A stretch of DNA of 64,000 nucleotides from Granulibacter bethesdensis (GTDB taxonomy: Bacteria > Pseudomonadota > Alphaproteobacteria > Acetobacterales > Acetobacteraceae), in the NCBI RefSeq assembly GCF_001889545.1, contig NZ_CP018194.1, positions 186,001 through 250,000 on the forward strand. The letters are read 5' to 3'. Made by a program: the position numbers and the translations under genes. Within the stretch, counting starts at the first letter, position 1; each line of letters opens with the position of its first letter. Positions 35,592-44,643 of the stretch are shown piece after piece. The notes below the pieces were generated by a model. The model was given only the letters and a program-made list of their open reading frames with translations. It had not been told where the DNA came from and did no database searches.

Positions 35592-37306
35592 GCAATAACG
35601 AACGGCCGTCTGTGTCTCCCGAGGATGATGACGGGCTGGATTATCCGCAGGGTCTGCCGCGCCGTCGCTTTTCCCTGATCTGGCTGGTGCCAATTCTGGC
35701 GGCGATCTGCGTGATCTGGATCGGGTACCGCACCATCAGTCAGGAAGGGCCGACCATCACCCTGACTTTCCAGACCGGTGAGGGGCTGGTCGCGGGCCAG
35801 ACCAAGGTGCGGCACAAGGCGGTCGATCTTGGCACGGTCCAGTCGATCAATCTGAGCAGTGACATGTCTCATGTCGTGGTCACGATCGCCATGCGGCAGG
35901 AGGCGGAGAACGTTCTGACCGATCATGCCCGTTTCTGGGTGGTGCGCCCGCGTCTCTCGGCAGGCGATATCTCGGGGCTGGAGACCATTGTTTCGGGGGC
36001 CTTTATCGAACTCGATCCGGGCCGGCCGGGCGGGAATTATCGTTACCAATTCAAGGGACTTGAGGCTCCCCCGGCGGTGCGGTCGGATGAGCCGGGCAAG
36101 ACTTTTACGCTGAAGGCGTTCAAGGTCGGGCAGATCGGCACCGGCGCCCCGGTTTTTTTCCGTGACCGGCCCGTGGGAGAGGTTCTGAGTCTGGATGTGG
36201 GCAAACCCGGTGAATCGGGGACCATGACCATCTTCATCCGTGCTCCGTTTGATAAATATGTGCATGAAGGCTCCTTCTTCTGGAGTGCTTCAGGCATGAG
36301 CGTTTCCACCTCCGGGGGAGATTTCCGGCTGGAAATTGAAAGCCTTCAGGCCCTTCTATCCGGCGCGGTTGCGTTTGATACGCCCAATGAGGCGCTGGAA
36401 ACCCCGGAAGCCACCGACAAAACCAATTTCTTCCTGTTCCGTGACCGGGATACCGCTGCTGCCTCCCATTATCATGAGCAACTGAAATTCGTGACCTATC
36501 TCAAGGGCGATCTCGGTGGGCTGGACAAGTATGCTCCGGTGCTGATGTACGGCATCCGTGTCGGCTTTGTGACCGATGTTCATCTCGGGTTCGACAGCAA
36601 ATCGAATATGGTCATTGTGCCGGTTCATTTTGTTGTCCAGCCCGAGCGGCTCAAAATAAAGGGACCGCCTGTTTCCAAGGAGGAGAGCGAGGCGCGGCTG
36701 GCGGCACTGGTCAGGCGCGGCCTGCGCGCCAAACTGGCGACGACAAGCTATATCACGGGCGCGCAGGCGATCGAGCTGGTGATGGATGAAAACGGTCAGG
36801 ATAGCGTGCTGACGCACGAAGGCGATGCAGTCGTGCTGCAACAGGCCACCGGGACGGATTTAGCCGGGCTGACAGCCTCTTTCGGGGCTATTGCTGCCAA
36901 GTTGAACGCTATTCCTTTCGCAGAGATCGGTGCCAATCTGAACCAGACTCTGGAAGGGGTGGCCGCCATCGCCAAAGGGGAGCAGCTTCGTAACACGCTG
37001 CGCGATGTATCCAAAACAATGGCCAGCGTGCGGGAACTGGCGGACAATGCCAATAAGGGCGCGACCCCTTTGCTGCGCCGCCTGCCTAAAATCAGTCAGG
37101 ATCTGCAGGCAACATTGAGCCGGGCGAATACGCTGGTCGGCTCTATGGATAACGGGTACGGGGCGAATTCCCATTTCAACCGGGAGCTGGATCGCCTGAT
37201 GGCCCAGCTGAACGATACGGCCCGTTCCATCCGGATTCTGGCCGATCTGCTGGACCGTCACCCGGAGGCCCTGATTCTCGGTCGTGCCAGAGCAGGAGAG
37301 CACTGA
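35588..37306 (+). CDS. pqiB: MCE/MlaD-domain protein PqiB
   Basis: The product is 572 residues with one N-terminal membrane helix (FSLIWLVPILAAICVIWIGY) and then three successive MCE domains. The first contains GEGLVAGQTKVRHKAVDLG; the later ones contain VGQIGTGAPVFFRDRPVGEV and KYAPVLMYGIRVG. Three MCE modules define the PqiB type, which stacks into a periplasm-spanning tube for phospholipid traffic. The C-terminal 140 residues are helical, as expected for the needle. It overlaps pqiA and is followed within 3 bp by pqiC. Confidence 0.95.
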   Translation: MSNNERPSVSPEDDDGLDYPQGLPRRRFSLIWLVPILAAICVIWIGYRTISQEGPTITLTFQTGEGLVAGQTKVRHKAVDLGTVQSINLSSDMSHVVVTIAMRQEAENVLTDHARFWVVRPRLSAGDISGLETIVSGAFIELDPGRPGGNYRYQFKGLEAPPAVRSDEPGKTFTLKAFKVGQIGTGAPVFFRDRPVGEVLSLDVGKPGESGTMTIFIRAPFDKYVHEGSFFWSASGMSVSTSGGDFRLEIESLQALLSGAVAFDTPNEALETPEATDKTNFFLFRDRDTAAASHYHEQLKFVTYLKGDLGGLDKYAPVLMYGIRVGFVTDVHLGFDSKSNMVIVPVHFVVQPERLKIKGPPVSKEESEARLAALVRRGLRAKLATTSYITGAQAIELVMDENGQDSVLTHEGDAVVLQQATGTDLAGLTASFGAIAAKLNAIPFAEIGANLNQTLEGVAAIAKGEQLRNTLRDVSKTMASVRELADNANKGATPLLRRLPKISQDLQATLSRANTLVGSMDNGYGANSHFNRELDRLMAQLNDTARSIRILADLLDRHPEALILGRARAGEH

Positions 37307-37308
37307 TC

Positions 37309-37977
37309 ATGGTATTCAAGCAACCGGCCATGATCAGGTCTGGCCATGCCTGTGCAGGCGCTGTGAAACGCCGCGCCGTGCTGGGCGGTCTGGCCGCCGG
37401 GCTGGCGGGGTTGAGTGGTTGTGCGTCACCCGATCCGCAGCTTTTCACACTGGCGACCATGCCGCCCGCCCGTGTCTATCAGGGTAACTGGTTGGTGGAA
37501 CTGCGCCGGGTTGGCCTGCCGGCCTATCTGGATCGGCCTGAAATCGTGCGATCAAGCGATGGGTACAGGGTGTTTCTGGCCTCCAACCAGCGTTGGGCGG
37601 AGCCTCTGACCGATATGGTGGACCGGGTTTTACGACAGGATTTGTCGCTGCGTCTGCCGGGATCGACGGTATTTTCGGAATCGGGGGCTATTTCCGCCGA
37701 TCCGACCGTCATTGTTGAAGCCGATCTGCAGCGTTTTGAATCTCCCGGCGATGGCTCTGTGCTGCTGTTGGCGCAATTCGCGATCCGTTCCTCCCGCTCT
37801 CATACTGCCTTGATGGCCCAGCCAGTGCGGATCAGCCATCCGATATCAGGTGGAGGATCAGCGACTGATACAGCTTCCCTGGTCGCAGCCCTGAGTGCGG
37901 CGTTGGCAGAGATGGCCGATGCCATGGCCGCCGCGGTGGCCCGCACCGCCCCTGACCTGCCCCGGCTGGATGGATGA
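37309..37977 (+). CDS. pqiC: PqiC-like ABC-type transport auxiliary lipoprotein
   Basis: This 222-residue lipoprotein has a signal peptide containing KRRAVLGGLAAGLAGLSGC, with the lipidated Cys near residue 42. The twin basic residues before the hydrophobic stretch look Tat-like. The mature region matches the LptE-like PqiC/YmbA fold (WLVELRRVGLPAYLDRPEIV, WAEPLTDMVDRVL). PqiC anchors the Pqi tube at the outer membrane. It ends the pqiABC operon. Confidence 0.9.
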   Translation: MVFKQPAMIRSGHACAGAVKRRAVLGGLAAGLAGLSGCASPDPQLFTLATMPPARVYQGNWLVELRRVGLPAYLDRPEIVRSSDGYRVFLASNQRWAEPLTDMVDRVLRQDLSLRLPGSTVFSESGAISADPTVIVEADLQRFESPGDGSVLLLAQFAIRSSRSHTALMAQPVRISHPISGGGSATDTASLVAALSAALAEMADAMAAAVARTAPDLPRLDG

Positions 37978-38000
37978 AGAAGCGGATGCGGGATGACGGG

Positions 38001-38552
38001 TCAAAGCGACTGGATACTCTCTCGTCCTGATTCTGTCTCAAGATCGCTCAGGGCGCGCTGCATCAGCACGACATCCAGTGTGCGCCCCAGCTTCACCCCG
38101 ACCTCCCGCAGGCGTCCGACTGATTTGAAGCCCAGCGTGGCATGGACGCCGATCGAGCCAATATTCTCCGCATCCCCGATCAGCGCGACCATCTGTTTGA
38201 AACCGGCCCGGGCGCTTTCATGAAGCAGCAGGGTCAGGAGTGCCTTGCCAACGCCCTGTCCCCGTACATCCTCACGCACGTAAACACTGTCCTCGGCGCA
38301 GTAGCGGTAGGCGGAGCGGTCCCGGAATTGTGCTGCATAGGCATAGCCGATGATACCGGTGCGGTCTTCAGCGACGATAAATGGCCAGCCTCGGCTCTTG
38401 ATGGTGTGGATCAGGCGCTCCATCTGCTCCACTGCCGGGGGTGTTTCCTCAAAGGTTCCTGTTCCATGGAGCACGTGATGGGCGTAAATGCTTTGGATGA
38501 AGGCACTGTCCTCAGGCTGCGCCGGGCGGAAAACGGGAGGGCGGTATGTCAT
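38001..38552 (-). CDS. GNAT N-acetyltransferase (phosphinothricin/methionine-sulfone type)
   Basis: This 183-residue GNAT is close in pattern to the PAT/MnaT (YncA) group that acetylates phosphinothricin-like and methionine sulfone/sulfoximine compounds. Visible are FRPAQPEDSAFIQSIYAHHV with the family GTGTFEETPP, the acetyl-CoA loop VREDVRGQGVGKALL, and GDAENIGSIGVHATLGFKSVG. It converges on pqiC with 23 bp between stops and is divergent from the T1SS operon across an AT-rich gap. Confidence 0.85.
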   Translation of the reverse strand: MTYRPPVFRPAQPEDSAFIQSIYAHHVLHGTGTFEETPPAVEQMERLIHTIKSRGWPFIVAEDRTGIIGYAYAAQFRDRSAYRYCAEDSVYVREDVRGQGVGKALLTLLLHESARAGFKQMVALIGDAENIGSIGVHATLGFKSVGRLREVGVKLGRTLDVVLMQRALSDLETESGRESIQSL

Positions 38553-38806
38553 GATGAACGATCTTGATGTTATCGGGGTGTATTATTGAAATTTCAGAGT
38601 AGTGGTCATCGTGTCATTGTAAACCATGAGTTGTTTTGTAGTGACTTGTATGATCATGGCATGTTATAGATCAGTCACGATATTGTAACATCAAGAACGG
38701 TATTTTTATTTTAGCCCTAAGCCAAGCTGGCACTGATATCTAATCTGGATAATATGTACCTCATCGTGCCATGTGATGAGGCTGATTTCGCTTAAAGGAT
38801 ACGCTT
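38553..38806. promoter_or_regulatory. AT-rich promoter region of the T1SS-glycosyltransferase locus
   Basis: This 254-bp gap is AT-rich against its neighbours. It contains an 11-bp inverted repeat, TCTTGATGTTA at 38562-38572 and TAACATCAAGA at 38686-38696. Nearer the ABC gene lies CCTCATC (38759-38765) with GATGAGG (38775-38781), a hairpin about 25 bp before the start codon that could affect translation or bind a regulator. No open frame is visible. Confidence 0.5.
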
Positions 38807-41080
38807 TTGCAGAATAACAGCGATGCTTTGCCCTCCTCAGCGCAGGGACCGCAACGGGAAGCGGCTCTTGTCGATGTCGAGAACGAAGCCCTGCCGCCGG
38901 CGGTCGAAGCCCGTCTGGCTGCGGTTGAGGAAGCTGGCCGTTTCCATGGCATCACTCTGGATCGGGGCCTGCTGCGTATCATCAGCGGAGAAACGCCTTC
39001 GGCGGCGATGCTCGGGCAATGGGCCAAGGATTGCGGCCTGTCAGCGCGGGGGGTGCGGCTGAGCTGGGGGCAGCTCATGAAAATGAAGGGTACAAGCCCT
39101 CTGGTCATGCTGTTCAAGGATGGCGGGGCCGGGCTGATGGTGGGGGTCGATCCCCAGCGCAAGATCGTCTTCATGAAAGACCCCCTGGCCCCCCGCAGCG
39201 ATGATCCGATTGCTATTGATGAACTGCGTCTGTCGCAGGCATGGGATGGCGATACGCTGCTGATCCGCTCCCAGCGTGGTGTGGCAGAGGAAGATGCACC
39301 GTTCAATTTCAGCTGGCTGCTGGGGATGGTTCTCAAGGAAAAGCGCAATCTGGTGGATATCGGGGTGGCATCGATCACCCTCAGCGTGCTGACCATCATC
39401 CCGCCCATGCTGGTGATGACCGTTATCGACAAGGTCATTGCCCATCAGAGCATGTCCACCCTGTTGCTGGTGTCCCTGATCCTGCTGGTCTGTGTCGTGT
39501 TCGAGACTGTGCTGGGTTATACGAGGCGTGAGATCACCCAAATCGTGGCGGCACGGCTGGATGCCAAACTGGCCTTGCATATTTTCAACCGTCTGCTGGT
39601 GCTGCCCCTGGAATATTTCGAGCAGCACCCTGCCGGTGAGACCACTCAGCGCCTGTATCAGGTGTTCCGCATCCGGGACTTTATGACCGGCAAGCTGCTT
39701 CAGACATTTCTTGATTTCTTTACCCTGATTGTCCTGCTGCCTTTCCTGTTTTACCTCAGCGCGACCCTGACCTGGATGGTCATTGGCATCTCGGTGCTGA
39801 TTACCCTGACCATTGTCACTTTCCTCAATCCGATGCGGCGCGCAGTCGGTAAGGTTGTGCTGGCGGAAATTGCCAAAAATACTGTCATGGTGGAAACCGT
39901 GCACGGAATCCGTACGGTCAAGTCAATGGGGCTGGAGCCCCAGCAGAAGGAAGCCTGGGACGTGCGGGCCGCGATTTCGGCGCGGGCGAGGCTTGCAGCC
40001 GGGCGGTTGTCCAACTGGCCGAATACCATTGTCACGCCGCTGGAGCGGTTCATTGACCGGGGTGTGCTGCTGATTGGTGCCTATCTTGCGCTGACCCACC
40101 CTGACAGCGGCGTAGCAGTTGGTTCGCTGGTAGCCTTCATGATGCTGGGTGGACGCGTGGCTGCGCCATTGGTGGGCATGGCGCGTCTGCTGGAAGATTT
40201 CGAGGAGGTGCGGACGTCCGTTGGTGAGGTGGGCGCCGTGCTTAATAACCCGAATGAAAGCAATGCCCTTCAGAATGGTCTGCGCCCCAAATTTGCCGGT
40301 GCCATCAGCTTCGACAATGTGCAGTTCACTTATCCCGGTTCCAAGGCGCCTGCTCTGTGTGGGGTAACATTCAGTGTCCCGGCAGGAACCATGCTCGGGC
40401 TGGTGGGGCGTAGCGGCTCGGGCAAGTCCACGATCACCAGATTGTTGCAGGGGATCAACCGGGACTATGAAGGCTACGTGAAAATTGACGGATCCGATCT
40501 GCGGGAAATCAATCTGCATCATCTGCGTCGCAGTTTCGGTGTGGTGTTGCAGGATAATTTCCTGTTCCGTGGCACGATCCGCGAAAATATCATCGCCGGA
40601 CGGCCCGGCCTGACGCTGGAGGATGTGGTGAGAGCCGCGCGGCTGGCAGGGGCCGAGGAATTCATTGAACGGATGCCGCAGGGCTATGAAACCTTCATTC
40701 AGGAAGGCTCCGCCAACCTGTCCGGTGGCCAGCGTCAGCGTCTGGCCATTGCCCGCGCCCTGATTTCAGATCCGCGTCTGATGATTCTGGATGAAGCCAC
40801 CAGCGCGCTGGATCCGGAAAGTGAGGCGCTGGTCAATGCCAATCTGGTACGTATCGGCAAGGGACGTACCATGGTGATCGTTTCCCACCGTCTGGCATCC
40901 CTGACAGAGTGCGATCTGATCGTGGTGATGGATCAGGGCCGGGTCGAGGATATGGCGCCGCATGCGGTGCTGCTGGAACGGTGCACCATTTATCGTCAGC
41001 TGTGGAACCAGCAGAACCGTCATATGGAAGCGGCGCAGAAGCAGGGTCCGGTTGCGTCCATGCTCGCGCAGGGCGACTGA
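38807..41080 (+). CDS. Type I secretion ABC transporter with C39-like domain
   Basis: The 757-residue inner-membrane exporter is of the HlyB type. The N-terminal region of about 45-165 is a C39-peptidase-like domain without the catalytic Cys (ITLDRGLLRIISGETPS), as in transporters that bind but do not cleave their cargo. Six helices start near 181. The nucleotide-binding domain has Walker A GRSGSGKST near 533, signature LSGGQRQRLAIARAL near 637, Walker B LMILDEATSALD and a switch His in IVSHRLASL. The start is TTG with AAAGGA upstream. It leads a one-strand cluster with HlyD, Sel1, glycosyltransferases and a ChW-like protein. TolC is not encoded here. Confidence 0.93.
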   Translation: MQNNSDALPSSAQGPQREAALVDVENEALPPAVEARLAAVEEAGRFHGITLDRGLLRIISGETPSAAMLGQWAKDCGLSARGVRLSWGQLMKMKGTSPLVMLFKDGGAGLMVGVDPQRKIVFMKDPLAPRSDDPIAIDELRLSQAWDGDTLLIRSQRGVAEEDAPFNFSWLLGMVLKEKRNLVDIGVASITLSVLTIIPPMLVMTVIDKVIAHQSMSTLLLVSLILLVCVVFETVLGYTRREITQIVAARLDAKLALHIFNRLLVLPLEYFEQHPAGETTQRLYQVFRIRDFMTGKLLQTFLDFFTLIVLLPFLFYLSATLTWMVIGISVLITLTIVTFLNPMRRAVGKVVLAEIAKNTVMVETVHGIRTVKSMGLEPQQKEAWDVRAAISARARLAAGRLSNWPNTIVTPLERFIDRGVLLIGAYLALTHPDSGVAVGSLVAFMMLGGRVAAPLVGMARLLEDFEEVRTSVGEVGAVLNNPNESNALQNGLRPKFAGAISFDNVQFTYPGSKAPALCGVTFSVPAGTMLGLVGRSGSGKSTITRLLQGINRDYEGYVKIDGSDLREINLHHLRRSFGVVLQDNFLFRGTIRENIIAGRPGLTLEDVVRAARLAGAEEFIERMPQGYETFIQEGSANLSGGQRQRLAIARALISDPRLMILDEATSALDPESEALVNANLVRIGKGRTMVIVSHRLASLTECDLIVVMDQGRVEDMAPHAVLLERCTIYRQLWNQQNRHMEAAQKQGPVASMLAQGD

Positions 41081-41092
41081 AACGACAGAAAT

Positions 41093-41125
41093 CAGGCAGG
41101 ATCCTGTGATTCTGCCTGTCACAGG
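41093..41125 (+). other. Interleaved inverted repeats (pseudoknot-like) between ABC and hlyD genes
   Basis: Four 7-base elements occur in the order A-B-A'-B': CAGGCAG, CCTGTGA, CTGCCTG, TCACAGG. A pairs with A' and B with B', both perfectly. The arrangement could fold as an H-type pseudoknot or as two exclusive hairpins, in the 142-bp leader of the HlyD gene. Confidence 0.5.
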
Positions 41126-41222
41126 CTGCCTTCTACTGCGTGAAGGCATCTCAGTCTCAGGGCGGCATTCACTGCGAAAAACAAGGCAGTGGCACCGTTT
41201 GAATGCTTAAGGGAGCAGGCCA

Positions 41223-42605
41223 ATGGCCAGCAAACAGCTTAAATTGGCGCAGGCCAAGGATACGGCGGAGCTTCTGGAGTTTGAATCTCCCAGCGCTGCC
41301 GTCATTGCCACGCCGGTTTTGCCCACAGCCCGTCATAACACCCTGATCGTGTTCGGGCTGGTCACATCCCTGCTGCTGGCAGCGGGGCTGGTGCCGGTCG
41401 ACAAGGTGGTGACTGCCCGTGGCAAGGTGATTTCCAGGGTTCCTATCCAGGTTGTGCAGCCTCTTGATACGGCCATCGTCCGTTCGATCAATGTGACGGA
41501 AGGGCAGGTGGTGCATAAAGGGGAGCTTCTGGCTCAACTCGATCCGACCTTTGCCAGTGCGGATATGGGGCAACTGCGTGACCAGGTGCGCAGTCTGGAG
41601 GCAGAACTGGCGCGGCTGCACGCGGAGGCTGACGGCAAGCCCTATATTGCCCAGGCGGATAATCCGGACAGCAGGTTGCAGGCTGCGATCTACGAACAGC
41701 GTCAGGCCGAGCGGAAATTCAAGATCGAGAATTACAACCAGAAAATCAGCGGTTTGCAGAATACGGTCGCCAAAAGCCTGGCGGAGGCGAATTACTACCG
41801 CCAACGTCTGGCGATTGCGGCGAATGTAGAGAGCATGCGGCATGAGCTGGAGCGATTGCAGGTTGGCAGCAAGCTGAATTCACTGGCGGCGGTTGATAAC
41901 CGCCTTGAGATGTCCCGTGATCTGGCCACTGCGACCTCCACCGCGGAAACCGCCCGCCGTGACCTGCAGGCGCTGGTGGCGGAGAGGGACGGTTTCATCA
42001 AGGAATGGGATGCCAAGATCGGTCAGGATATTCAGGATGAAGGCCGCAAATATAGCGAGCAGAGCGAAAACCTGAAAAAGGCCCAGCTGCGTCACAAACT
42101 GGTCGAATTGAAGGCCAGCAGTGATGCCGTGATCCAGAGTATTGCCAAGGTATCGGTGGGGTCGGTTCTTCAGTCGGGTGCCCAGTTTATCACCATTGTC
42201 CCGCTGGATGCTCCTCTGGAAGTTGAGGCTGATGTGCCGGGCGAGGATGCCGGTTTCGTGCATGTTGGCGATACGGTGACGGTCAAATTCGATACGTTCC
42301 CGTTTACGCAATATGGCGGAGCCCAGGGAATGGTCCGGGTGATGAGCCCGGACAGCTACAGCCAGAACGATGCGCGGGATGGACAGCTGAAAGAGACCCA
42401 GCAATCCTCAATGGCAGCAGAGAGGACCTTCTACAAGGCGCGGGTAACGATTGATAAGGTCACGTTGCACGACACGCCGGACGGATTTCACATTGTTCCG
42501 GGCATGCCTGTCACGGCTGACATCAAGGTCGGGCAGCGTACGATCCTTAAATATCTTCTGGGCAGGGTCTTGCCGGCGTTTTCAGAAGGCATGCGGGAGC
42601 CCTGA
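41223..42605 (+). CDS. HlyD family type I secretion periplasmic adaptor
   Basis: This 460-residue membrane-fusion protein has one membrane helix at about residues 40-60 (NTLIVFGLVTSLLLAAGLVP), then the biotinyl-lipoyl-like half VVQPLDTAIVRSINVTEGQVVHKGELLAQLD. A long coiled coil follows at about 115-300. The second lipoyl half (ASSDAVIQSIAKVSVGSVL) and a beta-barrel with VKFDTFPFTQYGGAQG come next, ending in PGMPVTADIKVGQRTILKYL, the HlyD-type C-terminus. GGGAGCAGG precedes the ATG. It joins the ABC protein to an outer-membrane channel encoded elsewhere. Confidence 0.94.
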   Translation: MASKQLKLAQAKDTAELLEFESPSAAVIATPVLPTARHNTLIVFGLVTSLLLAAGLVPVDKVVTARGKVISRVPIQVVQPLDTAIVRSINVTEGQVVHKGELLAQLDPTFASADMGQLRDQVRSLEAELARLHAEADGKPYIAQADNPDSRLQAAIYEQRQAERKFKIENYNQKISGLQNTVAKSLAEANYYRQRLAIAANVESMRHELERLQVGSKLNSLAAVDNRLEMSRDLATATSTAETARRDLQALVAERDGFIKEWDAKIGQDIQDEGRKYSEQSENLKKAQLRHKLVELKASSDAVIQSIAKVSVGSVLQSGAQFITIVPLDAPLEVEADVPGEDAGFVHVGDTVTVKFDTFPFTQYGGAQGMVRVMSPDSYSQNDARDGQLKETQQSSMAAERTFYKARVTIDKVTLHDTPDGFHIVPGMPVTADIKVGQRTILKYLLGRVLPAFSEGMREP

Positions 42606-42656
42606 TCCGTAACTGATCAATAACGGGGATCATGATCAGAGGGGTATGATGCAGCT

Positions 42657-44615
42657 GTGGCACGTCTGATAAACCGGGTCACCGGTCTGTTTTCTCCTGC
42701 TGCCAGAATGCAGGAGGCAACTGCGTTTGCGGAAGCAGGAGAGTGGCCCAAAGCATTTCCGCTTTTTGCCAAAGTGGCCGAAAAAGGTGTGGCCGAAGCG
42801 CAATATCGGGTTGGGCGTTGCTATCTGGAGGCTGCAGGCGTTCCTTTCAGTCCCCGGGAAGGGGAACGTTGGCTGGAAAGGGCTGCCAGCCAGGGCTTCG
42901 TGGAAGCGCAGACCCTGCTGGCAACCTTGTATCTGCGTGGCGTCGGGGAGCAGGGGGAACCAGCCAGCGCCGATCCTGCAAAGGCTGCCTCGGAAGATGT
43001 GCTGGGTGGGGTGGAAGCCTCTCTGGAGGCGCGATCCGGGGGAGCAGGAACAGTTGCCTCCCGTGCCGGATCAGGTCTGTTTACCTCTGCTTCCACGATT
43101 CAGGCCGATCCGCTCAAGGCGCTGGCCTGGGCGAGCAAGGCTGCGGAAGCCGGTTCCTCTGACGGGCAGGCGCTGGTCGGATATATTCTGACGACGGGCC
43201 CGGAATCTGTGCGTGATCTGGAACAGGCGCTGGTATGGTACCAGAAAGCAGCTGCTTCAGGCTGTCCGCAGGGGGCGCTGGGAGTGGGATTGGCCCTGCT
43301 CAAGGATGCAGTGACGCCGGAAGCCACTCAGGCAGCAGCCGAGCAGTTGCAGGTGGCAGCCAATGGTGGGCTGCCGACGGCGCTCTATCTGCTGGGAGTG
43401 ATGCATGAGCGTGCCGCCGGTGTGCCGCATGATCTGGCAGCAGCCGCCGGCTACTACAAGGCGGCCGCAGAGAAAGGACTGGTTTCCGCCCAGGCGCGCT
43501 GGGGTCTGGCGCTGCTGGAGGGACGAGGCGTCAAGCGTAATCTGCTGGAAGGTGAATCATGGCTGCGTCGTGCGGCCCTTCAGGGTGATGCCGAAGCGGC
43601 GGCATTGGTTGGCGACCTTTACGCGCGGGGTGGTGATGTCCCGCCTAATTATGCCGAGGCGGCCCTGTGGTTTCGCCGCGCTTCCGATGCGGGGCACAGC
43701 AAGGCGGCCCGCACGCTGGGTCTGATGTGTCTGACGGGGGCCGGGATGAGCCGGGATCCGGAGGAAGCGGCTCGCTGGTTCCGTATTTCGGCCGAGCGTG
43801 GCGATCAGGAAGCCGTGTCCGACCTTGCCAGTCTGGTTCAGGCCGGGCTGGCTGCGGAAGAAGAGAGCATCAGAACCCGCAAGATTTTTGAACAGGCTGC
43901 TGCGAACGGTGATCTGGTAGCGGCTTTCAATTTCGGCGTCTGCCTTGCTGAAGGGGTGGGAATCGAGAAAGACGAGCGCAGCGCCGCTCAATGGCTGCGC
44001 AAGGCGGCGGATGGGGTGGTGAATGCCCAGTACTGGTATGGGCGTATGTTGCTGGAAGGGCGGGGTCTCGATGTAGATGCCGAGGCCGGGCGTTCCTGGA
44101 TCGAACGGGCTGCCTCTACCGGCATGGTGGAGGCCGAAGTTGCGTTTGCAGAACTGCTGGTGACCGGGCGCGGTGGTCCGAAGGACCATCCGGAGGCGCT
44201 GGTCTATTTCGAGCGTGCCGCCGGGCGGGGCCATATCGGCGCCATGTTCGCGATCGGTGCGATGATGGGCGGTGGCCACGAAGTGCCGACGGATCGGGAG
44301 AAGGCCATCATCTGGTATCGTGCGGCGGCAGAGCGCGGCCATGCTCATGCGCAGCTGATGCTGGGTCGGTTTCTGGCGCGGGGACTGGCCGGAGAAAAGG
44401 ACGAGCTGCAGGGGCGCTTCTGGTTGGAAAAGGCCCTTTCTCAGGGACTGACGGAAGCACAGGGCGATCTTCAGGCATTGCCGCCGGAGATTCTGACGAT
44501 GCCATATCCTCATGAGACGGGCAGAGCGGACAATGCTGCCGAACAGCCTGCCCCACAATTGCCAGAGCATGAGCCGTCTTCAGGTCAGAACCCGGCTCTG
44601 ACGGATCATTCATAA
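42657..44615 (+). CDS. Sel1-repeat protein
   Basis: The 652-residue protein consists almost entirely of Sel1-type helical repeats of about 36 residues: units such as AEAQYRVGRCYLEAAGVP, ALYLLGVMHERAAGVPHDLA, AAALVGDLYARGGDVPPNYA and GAMFAIGAMMGGGHEVPTD recur through its length. No signal peptide or membrane helix is evident, so it is probably a cytoplasmic scaffold for protein-protein contacts. The start is GTG at 42657. It lies 51 bp after hlyD and 28 bp before the large glycosyltransferase. A role in presenting cargo to the glycosyltransferases or exporter is an inference from position. Confidence 0.85.
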   Translation: MARLINRVTGLFSPAARMQEATAFAEAGEWPKAFPLFAKVAEKGVAEAQYRVGRCYLEAAGVPFSPREGERWLERAASQGFVEAQTLLATLYLRGVGEQGEPASADPAKAASEDVLGGVEASLEARSGGAGTVASRAGSGLFTSASTIQADPLKALAWASKAAEAGSSDGQALVGYILTTGPESVRDLEQALVWYQKAAASGCPQGALGVGLALLKDAVTPEATQAAAEQLQVAANGGLPTALYLLGVMHERAAGVPHDLAAAAGYYKAAAEKGLVSAQARWGLALLEGRGVKRNLLEGESWLRRAALQGDAEAAALVGDLYARGGDVPPNYAEAALWFRRASDAGHSKAARTLGLMCLTGAGMSRDPEEAARWFRISAERGDQEAVSDLASLVQAGLAAEEESIRTRKIFEQAAANGDLVAAFNFGVCLAEGVGIEKDERSAAQWLRKAADGVVNAQYWYGRMLLEGRGLDVDAEAGRSWIERAASTGMVEAEVAFAELLVTGRGGPKDHPEALVYFERAAGRGHIGAMFAIGAMMGGGHEVPTDREKAIIWYRAAAERGHAHAQLMLGRFLARGLAGEKDELQGRFWLEKALSQGLTEAQGDLQALPPEILTMPYPHETGRADNAAEQPAPQLPEHEPSSGQNPALTDHS

Positions 44616-44643
44616 ACATGCATGATATGCTGCAGGGTGCGAT

